Shown piece after piece: positions 12,569 to 25,964 of a stretch of DNA of 64,000 nt (the first letter of the stretch is position 1; every line of letters begins with the position of its first letter). The notes under the pieces are model-generated. The model was not told the origin of the DNA. It saw only the letters and a list, made by a program, of their open reading frames with translations, and did not search any database. The DNA is taken from assembly GCF_030704535.1 (NCBI RefSeq), contig NC_081807.1:4195001-4259000 (forward strand). The letters run 5' to 3'. The stretch comes from Vitis vinifera (lineage: Eukaryota; Streptophyta; Magnoliopsida; Vitales; Vitaceae). Both the position numbers and the translations under genes were made by a program.

Positions 12569-15500
12569 ATGGCGGTTTACACGGTGAAGGTCGCAGATTC
12601 GATCCCGGCGACGGAGGAAAGGCCATCCGCAGGGCCTGTTTATAGATGCATTTATGCAGAGAATGGCCTGTTGGAGGTGCCAAAGGGAATGGAGTCTCCA
12701 TGGGAGTTCTTTAGGTATGGACTCCGTCGTGCTTCTTTCCGGCCATGTTTTGCATCTTTTTGGCTGGTTTTCGATATGACTACATTTCTTATCATATTAT
12801 GACGTGGAAAATAATACGGCAAAAAATTATGTTTTTTTATAAAACTTGGCCCATGCAGGTCTCGAACCTGCGACCTTCGCGTTATTAGCACGACGCTCTA
12901 ACCAACTGAGCTAATAGGCCATTAGATTTGTAGATTTCCTGTATTACAATATAGATTTAAATTTAATAACAATGACATTATCAGTAGCATTTGATTCATG
13001 TTCTTCACTCACGATTGAGAAATTTTTCCTTTTCATCCGTTACTCCCCGAAACCCTCTTCAATCTGAAACTGCAATCATGGCTGTTTCCAATCTCCTATC
13101 TGACTCACTCAAAGTGATTCCGTCGAGAGAAATCCCAAAAACCAGATGCTGGGTAGGCGCCAAATCATCAATTCCAAGGTACCCATCTCTCTTACTCACT
13201 AGAATGACTTAAAAAAAGACAGAAAATGCTAAACTTGAATTGAATCCACAGGCGGGTCCATACGTTTGGCTCACGTATCGGGAAGCCTACGATGCTGCTC
13301 TCCGAATGGGTTCCGCAATGCGAAGCCGCGGTGTCAATCCTGTAAGCACGACTTCCACTGAAATGGTTTAGTTAGGGTTTTCATTTTGCAAATGAGTTGA
13401 TGAAATTTCAGAAAGAGTGAGGTTTTTGAGTCCTGGGTTTTTTTGTTTCTCAGGGAGACAGGTGTGGGATTTATGGATCCAACTGCCCCGAATGGATAAT
13501 TGCTATGGAGGTATTAAATTATTAATATTGGCTGTGTGTTTCATATTAGCATAGAAAATGAATTATTTTCTTAACAAGGTATTTTCTTTTTTGAATTTGA
13601 TTTTTTTGGCATTTGGGTTTTTATTATTTAAATCCTTTTTACACTTCAATTTATCTTCTTTTAAATCAAAATATTTAGCATTAGTTACTTCATATAATAA
13701 AATTTAAAATTCTAAAAAAATTGTCTATTTTAATTGATTTAGAGGAACTATATTGAATCAAATTTTATTTTAATTTATTTATGTTGAAATTGAATTTTAA
13801 CAATAAAATTCTTTTATTCTTAGTTATTTAATACAATAAAATTAAAATTCTAAATAAATTTTATTTAATTGATTTATAAAATTATTACGAACTATTTATT
13901 TTGTAATTACGATTTTGAAATTAACTTAAAGTATTGGATGAAGGCTTGATACCAATTCTTTTTGTTAGTGGAAGGCAACTCATAACTATCAAGAAAATTT
14001 TTAGACATTTATGTTTGGTTCCCGAAAAATATTAAGGAAAGAAAAAAAATGCAAAGAAAAATGATTTTTTCATACTTGATTGTCTTATGAAAAATATTAA
14101 AGAAAATCAAATATAATTAAAACTAATTAAAAACTTATATATTTTTAAATTATTTAATTTTTATATTGATGAGTTAAAATAAATAAAATGAGTTTGAAGT
14201 AACAAAAATAATAATTTATCAACTTTTAATCTATTTTTTTATTTTCTTTATACTTTTCTTTTGTATTTTCTTTCCCTTGCATTTTCCTTCAAATTTTCTG
14301 AGAACCAAACATAGCTCGTAAAGGATGGTTGAAAAATAGTTATTACATGCTGTTGAAAAAAAGATAATATCTTTTAGAGCTTTAAAATAACATGCAGAAA
14401 TGTAGATTTAATCACTTCATTCGAAGAATGCATTTTTATCTTCATGAGGTATTGGATACAATCAAAGGATGTTGTATGATAAGCATAAGGTTGAAGTTGT
14501 ATATGGAATCATTTTTAGACTTCGGTTGTTTCCATCATCAAGCAGTTAAATTAAGTTCAACACTTCAGTACTTATAATTCAGCACTAAAGTATTTTAGTA
14601 TTTTAGTACCTAATTTTCAGTTTTATTTAACATAGCCTCGGTCGATGGATCTTAATGGGCTTTGCAAAACTTGTAGTGCAAGGACGATCTTTTATTCTCT
14701 TCTTTTGAAGCCAATGATTTTCATATTTAAAATTCCAGTGAAGTTTTTCTTATTTTATTTTATTTTTTTACATTAAATTTTTTACATATGATTGAAAAGC
14801 TAAAGATATTTCCAATTTTGATAAACCATTTTTGATGTGCAATACCCTACTTGATGTAACTCCAAGTACTAAGTTAACACATTTGTTTTGTTTCTTCGCA
14901 GGCTTGTAACAGCCAGGCCATTCCCTATGTCCCACTATATGACTCCCTTGGTATATCGTACATGTGTCTCAAATAAGCCCAATAGTGACTTAGAATTGTT
15001 GCCATGGATTTTTCTTAATTATCCATAAGCTAGAAGAATTGAGTACCCAGTTCGGTTATCAATTGATGAGCTCTTACTTTGTTTTACTCTTATTGCAGGT
15101 GCTAATGCTGTGGAGTTCATCATCAACCATGCTGAAGTTTCAATAGCTTTTGTTCAAGAAAGCAAGATACCAGCTGTATGCTCTCATTTGTACTTCTTCC
15201 AATCTATGAACTTCACTTCTCTCTCTGAATAGACCTCTCTATCCATCTCTTTGTACTAAGAATGCTAAATTTAATGGAACAAAGAGATGTTTGTGTATCT
15301 GGAAAATGAGTCAGTAGTTCCATTTTAGAAAGATAAAAGGGGTTATCTAAAATGCTGTATCATAATACTTGAAGTGGTAACTCGATGTGCAGATGCTGAC
15401 ATGCCTCCCTAAGTGTACCTCATATCTGAAGAGTAGGTCATCATGCTACCTCTTGTGTAAAAAGTTAAGTATTTTAAGGGCTTTGCTTAGGGGATTAACT

Positions 15501-18500
15501 GAACTGTCTTATCTCCTATCTCTGTTGTTCAGCCATCATCAGCTTTGGGAAGATTTCCAGTTCACAAAAGGAGGAAGCTGAAGAGCTGGGGGTATCTTGC
15601 TTTTCTTGGGAAGAATTTGCTCTATTGGTAAGAAATTGACATCAACAATTTCTTATAGGGCTCAAACTGTAATGTGTATTTTGGTTTCATCTTATTTCAA
15701 TTCCTGTCCATGTTGCCAGGGAAGTTTGGATTGTGAACTTCCTCCAAAACAGAAGACAGACATCTGCACGATAATGTACACCAGTGGAACAACTGGAGAA
15801 CCAAAAGGAGTTGTTTTATCCAACGAGGCTATCATGGCAGAAGTTCTGTCCACGGACCAGCTACTTTTAGAGACAGACAAAGTGGTAAGGGACCAAAAAC
15901 CATTTTTGTTCCTAAAACTGAATGATTCCAAACCTAATTTCTGGAGTTTCAATTATGACACCCTTTCAACATGTTGTTTTTCTAACATCACTTGTCTCAC
16001 TTGATACTCTTTGTGTACATAGCTCAGTTGTAGTTTTCACATAGTTGTAATTTACCACTGGATTCTTATCACTACTATACTTGGTCTGATGGAAAAGACC
16101 TTGTTAAATTCACGTGCGCCTACAACACTGACTAAAATATAGCTGAGAGCTGCAAGTCAGAATGTTTGCAGCCCCTTGCTTGTCATAAAGGTTCGGACAT
16201 TACTTGTCTGCTAGCAGTTTTCCAGGTGATGAGGTTACTTTTCAGTTCCAACACTATCCAATGTATAGGAACGAATTCATCCAAAATGATCTTTTATAAA
16301 CAAAACAAAACATTAAAAGAGAATATCTTTTGTAGTTGAATGAGAATGAAATATAATATCTTCATGTGGAAGAGAATTGAAGTTGATAAACAAAATTAAT
16401 TCTATTTTTTTATTTATTGATCAGTTATCCTTCTTTTTCATTGTAAAAACATTACACAAGGACCTTTTCAAAGGGACAAGTGCTCTATAAGTGCAGTACC
16501 AATTTTGTAAGTAATTGTTTAAAAAAATATTAATATTGAACTAAATTATACTCGACAGCTCCCATCAAATGCTTACTCTTGTATCATCTCTTCATCTGAT
16601 GTTACATGTATGCATGAGCTAGTCTTGTTCCAAATTCTTTTAATTAGATGGAAGTAGACCAATGCAATGGTGCATGACTTGGAGTTTGGTTCTTTTTATT
16701 GGGCCAAAAGGTGATATCTATTACTCTAATTATGTGATATTGACAATTTTCTGTTGCAGGCTACAGAAGAGGATACATACTTCTCATTCCTTCCTCTGGC
16801 CCATGTATTTGATCAGATAATGGAAACATATTGTATCTACAAGGGATCCTCAATAGGATTTTGGGGAGCCGTAAGATTAAGTTTCATTTCTTGCTACGAT
16901 TGTTTTCCTTGTTTCTTTGCTTGATTCATATCTTTAAGCCTCCAATTTTGAATTGTGTCAAATGCTTTCTAACTTACAGGATGTGAGATATTTAATGGAG
17001 GACATTCAGGAACTGAAGCCAACTATATTTTGTGGGGTTCCTAGAGTTTATGAACGTATATATGGAGGTACGGAATTTATTTCTTGCTCTTCATATTCAT
17101 TATCAATTGTTGATTTGTGTTTCTCTAAGCATAGTTGAAAATTTGTGTATGAAGGTGCGATTGCTAAAATTTCATCAGGAGGTGCATTGAGAAAGGCATT
17201 GTTCCAATATGCATACAATTAGTATGTGTTACCTTGAACCCTTCATTATTCTTTTGCTGATATAGGCTTTGGAGTATTTTTTTTTTTTCCACCTATTTTA
17301 CAACTTATGAACAACTCATTAACAGCAAATTGAGGAATCTGGAGAAGGGCCTGCGGCAAGATGAAGCAGCGCCTCGCTTGGACAGGCTTATATTTGATAA
17401 GGTTAGCTATTTTTCCCTTTCACATTAGTATTGCAAATTTTTTGTTTAATTTGATAAAGTGATATCTTAATTTTTGGTAGATTAAACAAGGATTTGGTGG
17501 ACGAGTTCGTCTCTTGTTTTCTGGAGCTGCTCCTTTGTCTAGGCATGTGGAGGAATTTTTGAGGGTCACCAGCTGTTCTGTCTTATCACAAGGATATGGT
17601 ATAGTTATTTAAGAGTTCTCAAGATATATAAGGTGTATTTGGGGGAAACTTTATTCAGGAATTGAATTGCATTGGTTAAAATAAACTTAGAAATTAGTTT
17701 TTACATAAGCTTATTAATGACATTTGAATTCAAGAATTTCAAACAATGTCAAGGTTGAAGTAAATTCCTAAAATCGGGCACCACTTTTTATGTGGAAAAT
17801 TTTTAGGAGGATTTTCATAATGGACATCTCAAATTATCATTTTAGAGGCTATTAATGCTCTCTAGTCTTAAGTTGCTTCCAAAGTTCAAAAATACTATAA
17901 TTTACCGATTGATATTGCTTGCTATTTTTTCTGCATTTTGAGCTACTTTACTACAGCTTATTTACTTTGTTCTAATGTTATTCGAATGTCAGGCCTTACT
18001 GAAAGCTGTGGTGGATGTTTGACATCCATAGTTAATGAGTTCTCTATGATGGGAACTGTTGGAGTCCCCTACCCAACCATTGAAGCAAGGCTTGAGTCAG
18101 TTCCAGAGATGGGATATGATGCACTTTCCAATGTACCACGTGGAGAAATTTGTCTGAGGGGAAAGACTTTGTTCTCTGGTTACTTCAAGCGGCAAGATCT
18201 TACAGAAAGTGCTCTGGTGGATGGGTGGTTCCATACAGGTAACCATTTGTACAACATTTACACTAGAGACTACAAAATGCAGAGGTGCTGCAAATAACTG
18301 TTTCCGTGGGCTTTAATTGGCTCTGCTTTGCAACATGTTAGCTGGTCCTTGCCTATTCGTAACTAGGTGTTTTGGAACAAACTTGATGTTTAACAGGCAT
18401 TTGATTGGGCTTTGTTTTATACATAGCTTTTGAAGGGATTAAATAATATTCTTGGGCTGCCATGGGAATAATTTAGCTATCATTTTATTTTTTGGGTATC

Positions 18501-20465
18501 ATTTCAATAAATAATAACCTGCTTGTTGGCATTAGGAGTTTCAATAAGAACTAGTGGCTGAAACCTATCAAACCAGTGTTGATTCAACCCATTTTTACAA
18601 TATAGCAGTTCATTATCAGCAATAAGAATTTAAAAGACTTGTATTAACTAAGGCCAAATGAAACTATGTTTAGTTGAAACCTGAACTTAGCGGTGTGTTC
18701 AATCTTCAACTTATTAAAAAATTTCAATGGGGGGATCGTTTTAGACCTTAATTATTAATTTTTGGTTTTGCTTTCCTAATTTTTCTCACTTTTTTGTTTT
18801 GAGATTTACTTACAGGTATTTGAGAATAATATCTACAATATTGGATACTTGCAGGTGATATTGGAGAATGGCAGCCCAATGGAGCAATGAAAATTATTGA
18901 CAGGAAAAAGAACATCTTTAAGCTCTCTCAAGGGGAATATGTTGCTGTGGAGAATCTTGAAAACACATATTCAAGATGCCCGCTTATAACATCGGTATGT
19001 TGATTAGTTTTTATAGAAAGCTGATATCTACAGTAACATTTATGTTAGCATATGTTACCATCTTTCTCTACTTTCATAATTTCTCTTTACTTTTCTGCTG
19101 GTGCTCAGATTTGGGTCTATGGGAACAGTTTTGAGTCTTTCCTTGTTGCTGTGGTGGTCCCGGATAAAAAGGCACTTGAGGATTGGGCAGAAAACCATAA
19201 TGTGACTGGAGATTTTAAATCTTTGTGTGAAAACTTGGAGGCAAGGAAATACATTTTAGATGAGCTCAATAACACCGGTCAGAATCACCAAGTATGTTGA
19301 TATATTCTTGTTTCTCTGGTGCTACTTCCTTGCTTAATTATGTTTTTGTCTGACCTAAAGAACTCTGCACAGCTTAAAGGTTTTGAGAGGTTAAAAGCAG
19401 TTCATTTGGACCCAAATCCATTTGACATAGAGCGGGACCTGGTAACTCCAACTTTTAAACTGAAGAGGCCACAGTTGCTCAAGTACTACAAGGTATGTCT
19501 TCCAATGATTGCCTTACTTTCTTCACCTTATATAAGTTATATTCCTACCAGAACTAGGATTTCATTTATCTGAATTAGAGATCTTTCCCGACATCCACAT
19601 TCTGGGGTAAACTCAGTCATAGTTTGGTTAGCATTTTGTCATTTTTGCTATTGAAGGCATAAGAATATTATTAGTAGTAGTATTACTAGTACTATTATAG
19701 TACTTTTGTCACTCAAAACTGTCTGAAGCTATGTTCTTTTTCGATAACACTATCTTAAACCAGCTCAACTCAACTTGTGTTTTTACAGCATCTCATTTTC
19801 TAATCACTATGTTAGTAAATTTGCATTTCATTTCCTATATTCCTGTTTCTGGTCCTATTAAGCTGATCAATTCCAAGGCTTTACAGATAGTAAGAACAGA
19901 TCCTGATGAAATTCCATTCTAATTCATGAATGCTCCTGTTTGCTTTATGCATATGAGATTGCTAATATTTAATGTAGAAAATATTCTTCTATCATATGTA
20001 TGATGGCCCAGGTTGCATAATGCTCACATCAAGAAGTGAATTTGTGTGAAATCTTCTTCAATGCTGAGTTTTGAGTTTATTTGGGAAACCTAGAAATCTG
20101 GCCTGGTGAAGATTAACCTGGACTAGGTTCTTAGCCTTTGTGCTTGGTTAAAATTTGAACTTGGGGTTCTGCTTTATCTTAGTAAGAAAAATCCCATAAA
20201 AAGTCCACCACCAAGTTTTCTTTGGTTCTTGGTTTGTACAATCCCATAAAAAGGGCACCGAGTCTTTTTTGGTTCTTGGTTTAAGCATGCAGTCTAAACC
20301 ACCTGTGAATCTTTTAATGAAATTCTTAAACAAGCTTCTTGTCCTTTTTCTTGGTGTGCCATGAAAGTTGAACCATGGTGCCTCTTCTGATCTCCTTTTG
20401 GTCAATGTCATTTGCAGGACATCATCGATCGACTATACAGTGAAGCAAAGGGAACAAAGTCATGA
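12569..20465 (+). CDS. LACS2: long-chain acyl-CoA synthetase, LACS2-type (cutin pathway), 19 exons
   Basis: Exons: 12569-12714, 13115-13178, 13252-13341, 13454-13510, 14902-14950, 15099-15175, 15393-15432, 15533-15627, 15720-15884, 16760-16870, 16980-17067, 17155-17221, 17326-17401, 17481-17598, 17993-18238, 18855-18994, 19109-19291, 19373-19492, 20418-20465. They sum to 1980 nt = 659 aa plus stop, all GT-AG, all in frame; Arabidopsis LACS2 is of similar length. The enzyme activates long-chain and omega-hydroxy fatty acids to CoA esters via an acyl-AMP, at the ER. Motifs: P-loop YTSGTTGEPKG (226-236), LPLAHVFDQ, QGYGLTES (about 412-419), WFHTGDIGEW (about 493-502), DRKKNIFKLSQGEYVAVENL (from 512), TPTFKLKRPQ (from 629). 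The N-terminus (SAGPVYRCIYAENGLL) and the LYSEAKG C-terminus are closest to LACS2 as I remember it. The gene looks intact and contains a tRNA gene in intron 1 and a MITE in intron 4. An AATAAA signal lies near 20541. Confidence 0.93.
12847..12920 (-). tRNA. tRNA-Ile (anticodon AAU)
   Basis: 74-nt cloverleaf on the minus strand, inside intron 1 of LACS2 and antisense to it. Acceptor stem GGCCTAT/ATGGGCC with one U-G wobble, A box TTAGCTCAGTTGG, anticodon loop CTAATAA with AAT in positions 34-36, variable arm, B box GGTTCGAGACC, discriminator A, no encoded CCA. TTTT follows three bases after the 3' end, as a Pol III terminator. The sequence is essentially the standard plant nuclear tRNA-Ile(AAU). 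Confidence 0.96.
14010..14313. mobile_element. MITE in LACS2 intron 4
   Basis: About 300 bp with imperfect terminal inverted repeats: the left end reads TATGTTTGGTTCCCGAAAAA and the right end, reverse-complemented, TATGTTTGGTTCTCAGAAAA. The interior is AT-rich and non-coding. This 'TTTGGTTCYC' terminus is typical of small hAT-like MITEs in dicot introns. The target-site duplication is not clear, so the superfamily stays open. It does not touch splice sites. Confidence 0.65.
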
Positions 20466-21413
20466 GATCAATGTCGGTACCAAATATCCAGAAATACTAC
20501 TTATTGGCAAGCTTGTATAATTAAAATAGATTTTTGAACATGAATAAAGCATATGTTACCTTGCCTACAACTCTGCTGAAATGGACGGTTGGATATGTGC
20601 TAACCAAGGAGTGTTGGATAGTGAGTTTCCACCATGCTTCTATATTAATAAGAGCACTCAAGTTTTTCATAAAAACAAGTAGTCTTACCATACAAGAGTG
20701 GACTGACTAGAAGTTCATAGGAGCATCCACAGTCTGAAACTTCTTTCCCCTTCGATATTTTTGAGGGTAAAGCCATCCCCATATAGTTTGATGGGATGCT
20801 TCACTTATCTTGTTATTTCTTTTTTTCCTTTTTTTTTTCCCCACTTCAACCCTTCTGAAAAGCCTGCAAAATTCTTCCTTCCCCTTGATCCTCCTGGCAT
20901 TCAATGCCTTAATTCACTTGCTATCCTCATGATAAACATTAAACACAAGACTGGAAGAGGCAGATCGACTCAATCTTTACCCTGAATGTCTGAAACACTA
21001 GACCTACGCAGAAACCCAACCCCCGTCTTTTAATTTGAAAAACCTCATGGTTTTCATGCCCTTAAAACCTGCATCAAGACTAGGGGTGATATTAATACTC
21101 AGTTATTGCCCTCAGAAAATCGTTCATTAGTGACCGTGAGAACTGCTGGCCCCAGAAAATATTGGTTCAGTGGCAACAAAGACCAGGTGTAGAGCCATTG
21201 CAACTCTGGACAATGACAAGCGATGGCTGAGATTTGAATATGTGCAAATTTAATATAACTCTTGAAGGTTGCTTAATACATATAATTTTAATAAAACATG
21301 GGTTCTCCAAATGACAGTGTCAATCAAGCAAACTATAATGATACAAACAGGAACAATGGTACAAGATATTTGAGATTGCATACGATAAATGATCCACAAA
21401 TCGCAGAGTGTGC
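20466..21413. other. intergenic region between convergent LACS2 and COR413 genes
   Basis: Holds the 3' UTR of LACS2 on the plus strand and that of the COR413 gene on the minus strand. No further gene is seen. A poly-T/poly-C tract lies at about 20820-20842. Confidence 0.6.
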
Positions 21414-24381
21414 CTATAGGAAGTGAAGTACCAGAGCCCAGACAGGATAGACCAGCAGAAGGATTAATCCAATAGAGTTTGATATGCCATGCCTCTGTGT
21501 AAAGGAATTTCTGAACCCACCAGATGCCCTGATGTGTTCCTGCAGCAAATAACACCCAATTGCAAGACATATTACGAGGCCAATCCAGTCACCCCTTATA
21601 GTGCTCGAAAACAAGCTGGGAGCCACCACTATAACAAGAATCAAAGCTGCAGGCATTTCCAGCCAATCTGCAATCACAGTAACAAATGCTGCTGGTGAAA
21701 AAGATACGAAAATGACCAAGTTATTGGGTCCTAAGAGAAAGAAGCACACATACTGCAACTGCAAGCATGTGCAGTCTAAGTAACCATGTGTAAGCATGTG
21801 CATGCTGACGTAAGTATGAATCGTTCAAGGCCTTTGAAAATCAAATGAGAATATCAAATGCCACTCATAGCATTAGAAAAGAAACTAGTTTGATTTCCAT
21901 GGCATCCATAGAAGATTGATTCATCCCATCACTCCCTGATGATCCTTGATGCTTACATTGGGCTACAGGACCAAACTATAAACAGGAGGTCTTTTTTCTG
22001 TAGTGCTAGCAACAGAATTAGGGATACAGTTAACTAAAAAGGATGACTAGAGACTCTGGTTCAATCTGTATTTTTAATTTCTTTAAATTGGTACATTTTG
22101 CTCCTCCGCCCATTTTTTAAACTCTAGCTCCCTTGTGATTGAAATTTGTTGAGTGCCAAACTTCTCTGTCAAAGTGATTGGGATTGACAAGATATCCGGT
22201 TTTGTGTATAGATAAGTTGAAAACGTGAGATAAAAGAGGATTGATGACATAAATTGGCGTAAATATGATACCTACTATACTTGACAGCGCAAAAAAATTC
22301 CATCACACATTGACTTGTTCAATATAAAGAACCGTGGAGTAATGTCCTGGTGGTTCAGAAGATCAGCCATACAGGAGCTTGTATGTATGCAGTTCATACC
22401 ATAAAAACATATATATCTTTCTTAATATCATTAAACAGAATGAAGACATTGAGGCTTTCAATTAACAAACTTCACAGTAGGGTACTGAGTTTCTACTATG
22501 AGTTTATGATATACCTGGGAAACGTTTTGGGAAGAAGAGGCGCAGCACTACAGCAATAAAAGCAATCCATTTTCCAACCTGACCACTGCTCAACCAAGCA
22601 AATTGTCAAGAAACAGTATAAAAATTCAAGCCAAAAAGCATAACAGCTCCATCCAGGATGATGCTTACCTGAAAAAGTTGAATAATATTGAAGGAAGACT
22701 AAAGAAAATGTAAGGGATTAGAAGTGCCGTAAGGATGTTTGTCTTCCAGTTTGTTCGATCCAAGATTAATAAATAACTACACAAAGGAATATGTTAGCTT
22801 ATAAAAATTCTTAAATCAGAAAACCTAGCAAAAGCAAAATAAAAAAGAAGGCCAAGATATATCAACCTCACTTCCAAGCCAAAAAAAAAAATTGCATGAA
22901 GTAGACAAACAAATGAACAGGTGGTGAGAAAAATAGAAGGAAAGCTTCAAGGACACTAAAGAAACATCATGATTCATTTTTAATACAAGAGTTCAATGAC
23001 CCACAAGGAAAATTCTAAATTGAAACATATCCAAAGAAGATATGCATTTGCATTGAATCTATATAACATTATGAATTGAACAGTCAATTTATGGGACAGA
23101 AAAATCTGATCCCATTATCAAATTTTAGCAAGTAACAGAACATACTCCTTGTTTCACAGGAGTAAATTACTAAGTATGTGGCAAGAATCAAATGAAAAAC
23201 AAAAACAAAACAAAACAGGAAAAGTAATTCTTAGAGAATTAATATGACTAGTTGCAGAACAAATCTGCAAAGAGAAGTGTGAAAAAAAATTAGACAAAAA
23301 AATGGAAAACCTTTTTAGAGGAAACCTTCCAAATATGGAAAGTCTTTGTGTAGGTTTACAAAAATAAGACTTCATTCACACATGCCCATAAAAGGTAAAA
23401 ACCCATTTTTGGAATCATGCTCATCAAAGCTAAAATATGTGTTGAAAAGTCTTCAGATCGAACTGAAATGAAATCAGTCTCCATAAAAGAGGGATAAAAA
23501 AGAAAGATGAGGGTAAAAAAAAGCAAAGGACGAACTCTTTTTGCAAGTATGCAATTAATTTATTCAGACTTACCCACAAGTCAAATCCCATTTGGGGATC
23601 ACAGGTTATTAAAACTCTTATTGGAAGATCTTCCCAACAATTGAAATCAATCTCAATAAAGGGCCACCCATTTTTGGAATCATGCTCATCAAAGCTAAAA
23701 TATGTGTTGAAAAGTCTTCAGATCGAACCGAAATCAATCTCCATAAAAGAGGGATAAAAAAGAAACAAGAGGGTAAAAAAAAAAAAGCAAATGAAGAACT
23801 CTTTCTGCAAGCATGCAATTAATTTATTCAGACATACCCACAACAAGTCAAATCCCAATTGGGGATCACAGCTTATTAAAACTCTTATTGGAAGATCTTC
23901 CCAACAATTGAAATCAATCTCCATAAAGAGCCACAACCAACAGTTGCAAAGGCAATTGGACACATGGGGTTTGGACTAACGAGTCAATGACCAAAACCAA
24001 CAAACCTCACAACAATTCCAGACAAAATAAAACTAGCACAAAAGACATACAATCACAACAAAAGATGGGTTCATCACAATGATGCAAATAACAGTGGAAA
24101 AGGAAAAACCCTACACTGGATTTCAATCATAAACACAGAAAAATCCAAAATCCACCCAAATCAACGCAATAGATATACACATCAAAAGAGAGGAACAGAA
24201 CATACATGGCAGCAAAAGAAGCCAACCACTCAAGAAATGTAGTGCCAAAGCCCAGACCACCAAGCTTAATGGCATGAGTGGCAAGCTTCTTAGCAGCATT
24301 ACCAAGGTCTCTGAGATCAGAACTGATCAAATCAGTAGTATCAGTGTCAGTCCTCATCGCCAAGTAACCCTTTTTCCCCAT
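21414..24381 (-). CDS. COR413-PM: cold-regulated 413 plasma-membrane protein (COR413-PM), 4 exons
   Basis: Exons on the minus strand: 24206-24381, 22669-22776, 22515-22585, 21414-21667; 609 nt = 202 aa plus stop, all GT-AG. The first join restores 'ASFAAIYLLILDRTNW', exactly the family sequence, which supports the exon calls. Start ATG at 24381 (MGKKGYLAMRTDTDTT); the ten residues open upstream do not fit the family. Polytopic membrane protein with about five or six hydrophobic spans; conserved blocks LGGLGFGTTFLEWLASFAA, VGKWIAFIAVVLRLFFP, DWLEMPAALIL, and the C-terminal IGCYLLQEHIRASGGFRNSF and LLLVYPVWAL. COR413 proteins are plant-specific, cold- and ABA-induced, and thought to stabilise membranes; the biochemical role is unknown. 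Intron 1 (1.4 kb) contains a tandem duplication. Looks intact. Confidence 0.94.
23401..23935. repeat. two-copy tandem duplication (about 265 bp unit) in COR413 intron 1
   Basis: Unit 1 is 23401-23665 and unit 2 is 23666 to about 23935. Both begin ACCCATTTTTGGAATCATGC and run in parallel to 'CCCAACAATTGAAATCAATC' near the end, with scattered substitutions and small indels. The intron's splice signals are untouched. Confidence 0.9.
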
Positions 24382-25959
24382 CTTCAATCTCCTCCGATCT
24401 TCAGTCTTCACACACAGAAAGGGAAAATCTTTCCCCAGAGAGAAAAAGGAGAAGAAGCGCGAAGCTTACAAAGTCAGAGACTGTAGAGTACCATGTGGAT
24501 ATTTGTTTGTTGGTCTCTGCATGTGGGGTAACGGTGGGCGGAAATGATCGGAAAACGGTGTCGTTTTGCGTCCTGTACTGCCAGTTGTCCCATGCGGGCG
24601 TGTCCTCCTTCATCATGACGGAACCTACACTATATATTATCTTTTTGTCTTAATTATTTTTCTAAAATATAAATTATGACTTATGAGTCCAAGATAATGC
24701 CACGTGGCTCCCCAGTGTTGTGAAATAAAGTGTTAGGTACGTTCCTTATCCTATTAATTTTTCAAACCTACATATGTTTGATGAATTCACACGATTTCTC
24801 CAATAAAGAGGGTCGAAAATAGTTTGACTCTTTTACATTTTGTACATTAAATTCATTGAAGCATTAATTTTATGGTTAATTACTTTAAATAAATACGTTA
24901 AAATATAGTATGGAATGATACAAAGATTTAAAATAAATATAAAATTTAATTATAATTTTTAAAGAAATTTTGATATCAAAATGTCAAAAATTATTTGTTT
25001 ATTATTACGGTTTTAAAAAGTGTTTTTCTTAAATAAGATGTTTGATAAAAGTTTAAGTGTATTTGATTGTGATTTTAGAAAATATTTTTTTAAATTTTAA
25101 AAATAAAAATTTAAATGACTATCAAACATACTTATAAAAAGTAGAGTGTTTTAAAAGCGTTTTTAAGAAAATCACCTATTAAATACATCAAAAAATATTA
25201 TAAGCGAATTTTTTTATTTTTTAAAAATATTTTAAAATTTTTATCAAATATACTATTTTTTCTTCAAAAACGCATTTTATATCATACATATATATATTTT
25301 TAAATTATTACCAAATTGTCTCATATGATTGCTTCAATTCTACATTAAATTAATCAGAGTTATTTAATTAAAAATGTTATTAAAACCCTAATTTTAAAAA
25401 TCTAATCCTTCATTTTTTTTATCTCATTTTGATAAAGATATGCTTATTTTTTTCTTATAAAAATAAAATTTTTTTGCATTTATGTCAAAAATGAATTACT
25501 CTTTAAACAAAAATATAGAAGGGATTAAATTCACAAAAACAGAGATTATTTCAACCTTTCAACCAATTAATTCAATTAAAAATTGAAAATTTATATTTAT
25601 TTTATTTATTATCACATTAAGTTGAATTTCAAACTCTTATCTTGCCTTACTCTCTTCAAGATGGGCGATCACCAAACCCTTTGAATTTTGAAACATTGTT
25701 TGGTCAATGCCTATATGATCTTTCTCACTCCCATTCTCTATATGTATAAAATATTAAATATGAGGGCCTCCAAAATGGGTGTTGTGGTCCAATAATATTT
25801 AAGAGCTTCACATGGCATCCAATGCTTGACATTTAAAAAAAAATAAAAATAAAAACTAGTTTCTTTTCTAATGCTACGAAAATAATAATTTAGTTTCATG
25901 CTCCAAATTTGCCTAGCTTGTAATGTTCCAAAATCTTTTTGTGATTAAATATACTAATA
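24382..25959. other. COR413 promoter side, then AT-rich spacer
   Basis: The first 250 bp form the upstream region of COR413-PM, with a GC-rich patch (AAAACGGTGTCGTTTTGCG near 24551) that resembles the CGTCGTTT motif seen beside the U6 genes. From 24.65 kb the DNA is AT-rich with no gene. Between about 25010 and 25270 repeated 'GTTTTTAAGAAAA'-type segments suggest a decayed MITE, not resolved. Confidence 0.45.
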
Positions 25960-25964
25960 TGGAA

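Noticed and set aside
12575-12612. tRNA B-box-like GGTCGCAGATTCGATCCC at the LACS2 start
   Set aside because: It is coding sequence of LACS2 exon 1 and there is no matching A box or cloverleaf.
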